NCBI GenBank assembly: GCA_900543365.1
Contig: UQRG01000087.1
Coordinates: 1-6,612, forward strand
Direction: 5' to 3'
Source of the DNA: an uncultured Eubacterium sp.
Lineage (GTDB): Bacteria > Bacillota > Clostridia > Lachnospirales > CAG-274
DNA length: 6,612 nucleotides
In this document: positions 1 to 5,000 of the stretch, piece after piece
Position numbering within the stretch: position 1 is the stretch's first letter
Layout of the letters: the number at the start of each line of letters is the position of its first letter
The notes under the pieces: model-generated
What the model saw: the letters and a program-made list of their open reading frames with translations, nothing else
Told to the model about the DNA's origin: nothing
The model's database searches: none
Translations under genes and position numbers: made by a program

Positions 1-174
1 TGTTTCTGATACTTTTTCAGTAGTTGTTTCTCTAGTAGTTGTACTTGTAGTTGCACTATAATTTTGAGTTGAACCCTTAATAATTCTAGCTGGGGTACTA
101 ACACTAAAAACTGTTGATGACAACAAAATTGTAACAGCTGTTGTCAAAGCAATTTTTCTGTTAAACTCTTTCAT
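1..174 (-). CDS. Exported Thr-rich protein, N-terminal part only (runs off the left edge)
   Basis: Reading leftwards from an ATG at 174-172, the frame stays open for 58 codons to the window edge, so the C-terminus is missing. The first residues are MKEFNRKIALTTAVTILLSS, followed by TVFSVSTPA. This is a typical Sec signal peptide: a short basic N-terminus, a hydrophobic core at about residues 9-25, and possible cleavage near STPA. The visible mature part is rich in Thr and Ser (SATTSTTTRETTTEKVSET), like the linkers of the two pectate lyases at the other end of the window. A good ribosome site, AGGAGAG at 189-183, lies 8 bases before the ATG and supports this start. The visible part has no catalytic domain, so the function is unknown. 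An extracellular or wall-attached protein, possibly another carbohydrate-active enzyme, is inferred from the linker style only. Confidence 0.8.
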   Translation of the reverse strand, partial: MKEFNRKIALTTAVTILLSSTVFSVSTPARIIKGSTQNYSATTSTTTRETTTEKVSET

Positions 175-219
175 TTTTTTCACTCTCCTAATAAATTTTA
201 CACTTTTATATCAAGTATA

Positions 220-228
220 ATTATAGCA
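220..228 (-). promoter_or_regulatory. Extended -10 promoter candidate for the exported Thr-rich protein
   Basis: On the minus strand, positions 228-220 read TGCTATAAT, a perfect extended -10 element (TGn plus TATAAT). It lies about 45 bases before the start codon at 174. No good -35 box stands 17 bases upstream, as is common for extended -10 promoters. It lies in the 105-bp gap after the DMT gene, so the exported protein probably has its own transcript. AT-rich DNA makes chance matches likely, hence the moderate confidence. Confidence 0.5.
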
Positions 229-279
229 AAAAATTATAAATAATTATATTACAATAAAATTAAATATTTAACCTCTTTA

Positions 280-1134
280 TTATTGCTTATTATTATATAT
301 AAACAAAGCAAAAGATGCACCACATATAACAATATAGCCAATAATGCTGTAAACATCAGGTATTTGAGCAAAGATGAAAAATCCTAAAAGGGCAGAGAAT
401 ATAATCTGTGTGTAATCAAATATAGATATTTCCTTTGCTGGTGCATTAGAATAAGCAGCAGTAATTGTAAACTGACCTCCAGTTGCTGCTATACCAGCTA
501 AAAGCAAATATCCTAACTGCCACATTTCCATAGGCTCAAAACCAGTAATTACCCCAGGTAAAACAATTATACAGCTAAAAGCTGAAAAGAAAAATACTAT
601 TAAAGGTCCCTTTACTCCTCTTTGTCCTAAGGCTCTTACTGCTGTATATGCTGCACCTGCACTCATACCACCAATTATACCAGCAAGTGCCGGAAAAATA
701 GCAGCAAATTCAAGGGTAGGCTTAATTATAAACAAACTACCTATAAAAGCTACAATTACACCTATTGCTTGTATAAACTTTGGCTTTTCCTTTAAAAATA
801 ACATTGAAAATATTATAGCAAAAAAAGGTGAAAGTTTATTAAGCATTGATGCATCAGACAAGTTTAAGTGGTCTACAGCATAGAAATTTCCCAGTATACC
901 TAGTGTGCCCATTGCTGAACGAATTAATAATAAAGGTATATCCTTTTTATGATAATCTAATCCTATACCTTTCCTAAATAATATAAAGCCAGCAACTAAC
1001 ATTGCTATAAAATTTCTAAAAAAACTTTTTTGAATTGTAGGCAAATCACCAGAAAGGCGAACACAACAATTCATAAGTGCAAAGAAAAATGCTGATAATA
1101 TTATGTAAACTATTGCTTTTTGTTTATTACTCAT
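280..1134 (-). CDS. EamA/DMT-superfamily permease
   Basis: The product is a 284-residue, highly hydrophobic protein, the usual size for a ten-helix drug/metabolite transporter made of two EamA repeats. The first repeat covers about residues 5-137 and includes FFRNFIAML, LIRSAMG and the family-like stretch DHLNLSDASMLNKLSPFFAIIFSMLFLKE (shown here as DHLNLSDASM and LNKLSPFFAI and IFSMLFLKE). The second runs from about 146 to 280. Such proteins sit in the cytoplasmic membrane and move small metabolites; the substrate cannot be read from the sequence. A ribosome site GGAGAGG at 1146-1140 stands 5 bases before the ATG. The gene begins only 16 bp after the thiT stop, so the two are very probably co-transcribed and this site lies in that short gap. 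Linkage to thiT could mean a vitamin- or precursor-related substrate, but that is inference. No convincing hairpin terminator follows the stop. Confidence 0.88.
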   Translation of the reverse strand: MSNKQKAIVYIILSAFFFALMNCCVRLSGDLPTIQKSFFRNFIAMLVAGFILFRKGIGLDYHKKDIPLLLIRSAMGTLGILGNFYAVDHLNLSDASMLNKLSPFFAIIFSMLFLKEKPKFIQAIGVIVAFIGSLFIIKPTLEFAAIFPALAGIIGGMSAGAAYTAVRALGQRGVKGPLIVFFFSAFSCIIVLPGVITGFEPMEMWQLGYLLLAGIAATGGQFTITAAYSNAPAKEISIFDYTQIIFSALLGFFIFAQIPDVYSIIGYIVICGASFALFIYNNKQ

Positions 1135-1150
1135 TTTAACCTCTCCAATA

Positions 1151-1837
1151 CTATTGATTCTGTGCTAAAGCCTTAATATGATTTAACGCTTTATTTACAG
1201 CAGGAATAGAAATAATAATAATAGTAATTATTCCCTCTGTAAAAATATAAGAACCATTATAAACAAGAGAATAAACAGGAACATTCATACCACTTCCATT
1301 TGCATAAGAGGCAAAAAACACAACACCTGATAACCAAGCAAAGAAAAACCTACCTAACAAGGCAACAAAATATCCAATTTGTAAACCATATTTTTTACTT
1401 CTAAAAAACCCAGCCAAACCTAAAGCACCAAAGGCTAAAGGATAGTCAATAATAAGCTGCGGAACTGTATAAAAAACCGGTTCAATAACAAATTGTAAAA
1501 GACCGTAAGCAAAACCAGTCATTATACCGGCTTTAGGTCCATACCAATAACCAATAAGAACTATAAACAACATACTCAAAAGAGTAACTGAACCGCCTAA
1601 AGGTAGCTGAAACAGTTTAATCATTGATGTAACAAGAGCTAAAGCCATTGCTATTGCTGAAAAAACAAGTTGCTTTGTTGAAAATTTTGAACTTTTTTTA
1701 TCCTTTGGCTGTATTATTATAGCAAAAGCTATAAGCCCTATTATTAAAACAGCTACAGTAATTACACCTGCTGGTGTAAGTTGAAATACATTTTCTTCCC
1801 AACTATTTACTGTTGGAAAGGCAAAAAAATTTGACAT
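1151..1837 (-). CDS. thiT: ThiT, thiamine-binding S component of an ECF transporter
   Basis: The product is a 228-residue membrane protein with hallmarks of the ThiT/YuaJ family: GGSVTLLSML at 81-90, YGPKAGIMTGFAYGLLQF at 99-116, PQLIIDYPLAFGALGLAGFF at 126-145, and SGVVFFASYA then VYSLVYNGSY at 170-197. ThiT binds thiamine and works with the shared EcfA/EcfA'/EcfT module, which is not encoded here, so that module must be elsewhere. The N-terminus carries an additional hydrophobic segment at about 22-43, before the basic stretch PKDKKSSK; the core family is usually shorter. One oddity: from memory of B. subtilis YuaJ (RYAAHVISG), the conserved His is replaced by Ala in RFFFAWLSG (Ala167), so ligand preference could differ. 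The start is supported by AAAGGAG at 1853-1847, 9 bases before the ATG. It forms an operon with the following DMT permease. Confidence 0.87.
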   Translation of the reverse strand: MSNFFAFPTVNSWEENVFQLTPAGVITVAVLIIGLIAFAIIIQPKDKKSSKFSTKQLVFSAIAMALALVTSMIKLFQLPLGGSVTLLSMLFIVLIGYWYGPKAGIMTGFAYGLLQFVIEPVFYTVPQLIIDYPLAFGALGLAGFFRSKKYGLQIGYFVALLGRFFFAWLSGVVFFASYANGSGMNVPVYSLVYNGSYIFTEGIITIIIISIPAVNKALNHIKALAQNQ

Positions 1838-1862
1838 ATATTTTATCTCCTTTATACATCAA

Positions 1863-1886
1863 AAATCCTGCCCTTTGGCAGGATTT
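1863..1886 (-). terminator. Strong hairpin between murG and thiT: weak terminator or leader element
   Basis: A perfect 10-bp stem (AAATCCTGCC, loop AAAG, GGCAGGATTT on the minus strand) lies just before the thiT ribosome site. The downstream arm ends in TTT and two more T follow, then GATG, so the U-run is five bases at most. It may end murG transcripts weakly, or act in the thiT leader as an attenuator or stability hairpin. On the plus strand no T-run follows directly, so its direction is most likely minus. Confidence 0.6.
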
Positions 1887-1902
1887 CTGCATATTTTTTG
1901 TT

Positions 1903-1931
1903 ATTATAAATTAATTAGTTAATTATGCCAT
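1903..1931 (-). promoter_or_regulatory. Candidate promoter of the thiT-DMT operon
   Basis: On the minus strand, ATGGCA at 1931-1926 (4 of 6 matches to TTGACA) is followed after 17 bases by a perfect TATAAT at 1908-1903. Transcription would begin near 1896, giving a leader of about 58 bases that contains the hairpin at 1863-1886. The region is very AT-rich, so the -10 match alone is weak evidence; the correct spacing adds some weight. The alternative is read-through from murG. Confidence 0.42.
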
Positions 1932-1970
1932 TACTATTAATAAAAATATTACTAATAATAATTTCTTCAA
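1923..1970 (-). CDS. Possible 15-residue hydrophobic peptide after murG
   Basis: Ten bases after the murG stop, a TTG codon opens a 16-codon frame (stop included) reading MKKLLLVIFLLIVMA. It resembles a small membrane peptide or the front of a signal peptide: two Lys and then an unbroken hydrophobic run. A weak AGAG ribosome-like site lies about 5 bases upstream. No Cys follows, so it is not a lipoprotein, and the stop is immediate. It could be a real small membrane peptide, a decayed remnant of a secreted-protein gene, or chance coding in AT-rich DNA. Its 3' end overlaps the proposed -35 box of thiT. Confidence 0.25.
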   Translation of the reverse strand: MKKLLLVIFLLIVMA

Positions 1971-1980
1971 TTTTTCTCTA

Positions 1981-3045
1981 TTATTTTGTAGCAGCCTTTA
2001 TTATTTCCATAACAGATTTAATACCATCTGATACTTGAGAATTTTCCATAGCATTAATATATCCTTGTCTATTTTCATATACTCTATTTATAGTGTCAAA
2101 CAAGCTACCCTTAGTCATTTTTTCTTCATCAATAACTTCTGCAAAGCCCTGTTTTTTAAAACTTTGAGCATTTAATATTTGGTCACCTCTACTTGCATTT
2201 TTACCTAAAGGAATAAGCAACATCGGTTTATGAAGTGCTAAAAATTCGCATATAGCATTAGAACCAGCTCTTGATATAACCATATCTGCCATAGCAAAAA
2301 GATTAGGAAGTTCATCTGATACATATTCAAACTGTTTATAACCTTCCTTATTATTTAAATTTTCGTCTAAATTGCCCTTGCCACAAAGATGAACTATATC
2401 ATACTTAGGCAAAAGTTTGCCTAAAAGCTCCCTTACAGAATTATTTACCTTAACAGAGCCTTGTGAACCACCCATTATAAGAATTACAGGCTTATTACCA
2501 CTAAATCCACACATTGCAATTCCCCTTTCCTTGCTGCCATTAAAAAGCATATCTCTTATAGGTGTCCCTGTGTGAATCCCCTTGTTATCCTTAATATGCT
2601 TAACTGCCTCTGGAAATGTAGTGCATACAGCTTTTGCAAAAGGCATAGCAAGTTTATTAGCTAAACCTGGAGTAATATCAGACTCGTGACACACAACATT
2701 GACCTTATTTAATGCTGCCCCAACAACAACTGGAACAGCAACAAATCCACCTTTTGAAAAAACAACATTAGGCTTTATTTTCTTAATAATGTGCTTTGAC
2801 TGTAATATTCCCTTTAAAACCTTGAATATATCAGAAAAATTCTTTTTATCAAAATATCTTCTGAGCTTTCCTGAACTTACACCATAATAAGGTATGCCAC
2901 ATTTTTTAATAAGTTCTTCCTCCATACCTCCATTACTTCCTATATAATAAACATCATAACCTTCTTTTTGTAAATAAGGTATAAGCGCTATATTAGGTGT
3001 AACATGACCGGCCGTGCCACCGCCAGTTAAAACTATTTTTTTCAT
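1981..3045 (-). CDS. murG: MurG, lipid II-forming GlcNAc transferase
   Basis: The product transfers GlcNAc from UDP-GlcNAc to undecaprenyl-PP-MurNAc-pentapeptide (lipid I) at the inner face of the membrane, giving lipid II for peptidoglycan. The 354-residue length is normal for this GT28 enzyme. The N-terminal acceptor domain has the G-loop GGGTAGHVTPNIAL (8-21) and HESDITPGLANK (120-131). The C-terminal UDP-GlcNAc domain has GGSQGSVKVNN (192-202), SRAGSNAICEFLALHKPMLL (258-277), and the DQILNA motif (288-293). The HESD form, instead of HEQN, is one I associate with a clostridial/Bacillus subgroup. The start is supported by GGAGG at 3056-3052, 6 bases before the ATG. No division or wall gene (murD, ftsW, murC, ftsQ) lies beside it, so it is outside the usual dcw cluster and may be a second copy or a moved sole copy. 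It has a consensus promoter with an overlapping palindrome. Confidence 0.93.
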   Translation of the reverse strand: MKKIVLTGGGTAGHVTPNIALIPYLQKEGYDVYYIGSNGGMEEELIKKCGIPYYGVSSGKLRRYFDKKNFSDIFKVLKGILQSKHIIKKIKPNVVFSKGGFVAVPVVVGAALNKVNVVCHESDITPGLANKLAMPFAKAVCTTFPEAVKHIKDNKGIHTGTPIRDMLFNGSKERGIAMCGFSGNKPVILIMGGSQGSVKVNNSVRELLGKLLPKYDIVHLCGKGNLDENLNNKEGYKQFEYVSDELPNLFAMADMVISRAGSNAICEFLALHKPMLLIPLGKNASRGDQILNAQSFKKQGFAEVIDEEKMTKGSLFDTINRVYENRQGYINAMENSQVSDGIKSVMEIIKAATK

Positions 3046-3061
3046 AATAAGCCTCCACTTG

Positions 3062-3086
3062 AGTTATATAACATCATTATATAACT
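3062..3086. promoter_or_regulatory. Palindromic operator candidate over the murG promoter
   Basis: A perfect inverted repeat has 10-bp arms (AGTTATATAA at 3062-3071 and TTATATAACT at 3077-3086) and a 5-base centre. It covers the -10 box and the likely start site (about 3069) of the murG promoter on the minus strand. A dimeric repressor bound here would block RNA polymerase. The regulator is not encoded in this window. The arms are AT-rich, but the perfect symmetry and placement argue for function. Confidence 0.55.
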
Positions 3087-3104
3087 TGTAAATAGTAATG
3101 TCAA
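3076..3104 (-). promoter_or_regulatory. Consensus sigma-A promoter of murG
   Basis: The minus strand reads TTGACA at 3104-3099, then 17 bases, then TATAAT at 3081-3076. Both boxes are perfect matches at the best spacing. The start of transcription is predicted near 3069, leaving a leader of about 24 bases that carries the GGAGG ribosome site. The leader is too short to hold a riboswitch. Such a strong promoter fits with control by the palindrome that overlaps it. Confidence 0.85.
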
Positions 3105-3143
3105 CAAATAACTCTTGTTTGTCAATTACATTTATAATTTATG

Positions 3144-3180
3144 CTAAATATTAAATTTATATAAAATTTATAGTATTTAG
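3144..3180. repeat. 37-bp imperfect inverted repeat abutting the first lyase promoter
   Basis: Outer arms CTAAATA (3144-3150) and TATTTAG (3174-3180) pair fully. Inner arms TAAATTT (3152-3158) and AAATTTA (3164-3170) also pair, around a 5-base centre. The repeat ends exactly before the -35 box at 3181. It could be a regulator site or an AT-rich UP-like segment. Apart from the G/C pair at its ends it has few distinctive bases, so chance is a real alternative. Confidence 0.35.
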
Positions 3181-3209
3181 TTGAATTTTACACTATTTTA
3201 TGTTATTGT
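3181..3209 (+). promoter_or_regulatory. Promoter of the first pectate lyase gene
   Basis: TTGAAT at 3181-3186, a 17-base spacer and TATTGT at 3204-3209 with an upstream TGT make an extended -10 promoter. The same structure and a nearly identical core (TATTTTATG, T or G, TATTGT) stand before the second lyase gene, which is the best support. Transcription would begin near 3216, giving a leader of about 26 bases with the ribosome site GGAGGT at 3230-3235. Confidence 0.65.
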
Positions 3210-3241
3210 ATATTTATAATTAAATATTTGGAGGTATTCAT

Positions 3242-4822
3242 ATGAAAAAAATTATTGGCTTTTTAGCCTGTGCAGTTGCTGTCATTTCTGCAACCTGCTT
3301 TGCTTTTGCTACAAGTACACCAATTTATGGTGATGCTGACAACAATGGTACTGTAACTGTTAGTGATGCTGCTACTGTATTAGACAAGGTTCTTACAAAT
3401 AAGTCAATGCCTATTGAGGAAAATGATAACTATAAAAAATACATTGACCTTAATAGTAACAACATTATTGATTCTGAAGATGTTGCTATTATTCTTCAGA
3501 TGGCTCTTGATAGTAATTATAAGCCTGAAATTTCAACTGAGGCTACTACTGATGGAACTACTGAAGTCACTACAGATAAAACTACTGAAAGTACTACTAT
3601 TGACACAAGTGACGGTATTGTAGTCGATAATTTCACTGACCTTAAGAAAGCTGTTGCTCAAACTGGCAAAACAATTTATGTAAAAGGTAACATTGATTGT
3701 CCTGAAAGATTAAATCTTAACACTAAAAATGCTAATACTCAGATTATAGGTATTGCAAATGATGATGGTACTGCAGCAACTCTTGACTTTGCATCATTAA
3801 GAGATAGTCTTAAGTCAAAGGGTGAAAGTGGTGTAGGTGTATATATTAAAGGTTCTCATTACACACTTAAGAACTTAATAGTTCAAAATGCCGGTGATTG
3901 TGGTTTAAGAATTAAAGGTAGTGGAACTGGTTACTCTACTATCGAAAACTGTGTATTCAGATACAACAACAACTCAGGTGTATCAGTAACAAGTGGAGCA
4001 TCTAACAACACTTTTAAATCTGTTGACTGTTACCGAAATGCTGATATTGTTCAGAGCTTAGGTTCTGATGCAGATGGTTTTTCAGTTAAACTTTCAGCTG
4101 GTGAGAACAATTATTTCTACAACTGTCGTGCTTATGAAAATAGTGATGATGGTTGGGATAGTTATGATAAGATAACACCTTATATTGGTAGAATTGATTA
4201 TATTGAGTGCCTTACTTGGAACAATGGTAACAATAAGATATTTACTGGTGAGTTCGACTATGAAAATGGTAATCCTTTAGACAAGAATCTTTTATATGTT
4301 CAGGCTATATTAAAGGCTGACCCTGATTTTGAAACAAAGTACAACAATCACCAAGTAACAAGTTGGCCACAAGTTGATATTAATATCTTAGGTTTAAGTG
4401 CTAGTTATTCTGATATTCATAATAAATGGGCTGGTAATCCTAACGGATTTAAGTTTGGTTCAATTAATACACCTGATACTTCATACAGAAATATTAAAAA
4501 CTGTATAGCTTTTGACCACGCTAGCAAAGGTTTCGACCAAAATAACGCCTCTGCCAGCTACGATATTGAAAACACTTTAAGTTTCAACAACGGCAGAAAC
4601 TACTATATGTCAAAAATGACATCTAAGTCTGTCAAAGGTATTCTTTATAGCTTTGGTAACACAAGTTCAAGTGACTCTGTTGACAAAAATGTTACTCTTA
4701 CAACTCCTGATGAGGCTAAACAGGCTGAACTTCAAAATACAGTTTATGCTTACAGAGATATGATTAGAGCTTATGTTGATAACAATAAGATACCTGGTGA
4801 GCAAATTTGTAATGTTTTCTAA
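3242..4822 (+). CDS. Secreted PL9-type pectate lyase with N-terminal dockerin (copy 1)
   Basis: The 526-residue product probably cleaves polygalacturonate by calcium-dependent beta-elimination outside the cell. A signal peptide (1-23, ending CFAFA) is followed by a dockerin-like module at about 28-93 with two calcium loops, D31-D42 (DADNNGTVTVSD) and D69-D80 (DLNSNNIIDSED). A Thr-rich linker spans about 98-122. The beta-helix begins near 125 with VVDNFTDLKKAV. PL9 calcium ligands are visible as D278, D302, D303 and D306 in DADGF and NSDDGWD. Their spacing matches D209, D233, D234 and D237 of Dickeya Pel9A as I recall it. K404 in NPNGFKFG is the likely catalytic base (K273 in Pel9A). A segment of about 60 residues is inserted before that lysine. 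The tail, about 485-526, ends in EQICNVF. GGAGGT at 3230-3235 supports the start. The dockerin implies binding to a cohesin protein not seen here. Confidence 0.86.
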   Translation: MKKIIGFLACAVAVISATCFAFATSTPIYGDADNNGTVTVSDAATVLDKVLTNKSMPIEENDNYKKYIDLNSNNIIDSEDVAIILQMALDSNYKPEISTEATTDGTTEVTTDKTTESTTIDTSDGIVVDNFTDLKKAVAQTGKTIYVKGNIDCPERLNLNTKNANTQIIGIANDDGTAATLDFASLRDSLKSKGESGVGVYIKGSHYTLKNLIVQNAGDCGLRIKGSGTGYSTIENCVFRYNNNSGVSVTSGASNNTFKSVDCYRNADIVQSLGSDADGFSVKLSAGENNYFYNCRAYENSDDGWDSYDKITPYIGRIDYIECLTWNNGNNKIFTGEFDYENGNPLDKNLLYVQAILKADPDFETKYNNHQVTSWPQVDINILGLSASYSDIHNKWAGNPNGFKFGSINTPDTSYRNIKNCIAFDHASKGFDQNNASASYDIENTLSFNNGRNYYMSKMTSKSVKGILYSFGNTSSSDSVDKNVTLTTPDEAKQAELQNTVYAYRDMIRAYVDNNKIPGEQICNVF

Positions 4823-4840
4823 TAATTTAATATTATAATT

Positions 4841-4899
4841 AAAAACAGGCATTTACTCAATTTTTGTAAATAATAGAATTTGAGTATGCCTGTTTTTTT
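4841..4899 (+). terminator. Rho-independent terminator after the first lyase gene
   Basis: The left arm AAAAACAGGCAT plus ACTCAA pairs with TTGAGT plus ATGCCTGTTTTT; a two-base bulge (TT) interrupts the left arm. A loop of roughly 20 bases separates the arms, and the right arm runs into seven T. It starts 18 bases after the stop codon and separates the two lyase transcripts. Confidence 0.85.
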
Positions 4900-4937
4900 A
4901 ATAAATTAATTATTACAATATTAAATTTAACATTTAA

Positions 4938-4966
4938 TTGCAAAATCTATTATTTTATGGTATTGT
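4938..4966 (+). promoter_or_regulatory. Promoter of the second pectate lyase gene
   Basis: TTGCAA at 4938-4943, a 17-base spacer and TATTGT at 4961-4966 with an upstream TGG form an extended -10 promoter. The 16 bases at 4951-4966 differ from 3194-3209 of the first gene at a single position. Transcription would begin near 4973, with the ribosome site AGGAGGT at 4988-4994, 6 bases before the ATG. Because a terminator lies upstream, this is probably the gene's main promoter. Confidence 0.66.
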
Positions 4967-5000
4967 TTAATTAATATAAATATATTGAGGAGGTACTATA

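Noticed and set aside
260..271. 12-bp palindrome TTAAATATTTAA near the DMT stop
   Set aside because: It is AT-only and self-complementary by low complexity, with no stem stability or T-run to act as a terminator.
1838..1980. TPP riboswitch expected before thiT
   Set aside because: The conserved core sequences are not found on the minus strand.
2699..2887. 62-codon plus-strand frame inside murG
   Set aside because: It lies wholly opposite the well-supported murG gene, has no recognisable domain and no good ribosome site.
3242..3310. Lipoprotein signal in the two lyases (Cys19 near the signal peptide end)
   Set aside because: The residue before the Cys is Thr in copy 1 and Val in copy 2, not the Gly, Ala or Ser of a lipobox; a plain signal peptide fits better.
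3414..3623. 69-codon frame inside lyase copy 1, Leu-rich
   Set aside because: It is a frame shadow of the dockerin and linker coding region; the hydrophobic look comes from reading ACT-rich codons out of frame.
4667..4852. 61-codon minus-strand frame over the end of lyase copy 1
   Set aside because: It is antisense to the lyase and runs into its terminator hairpin; no family resemblance.
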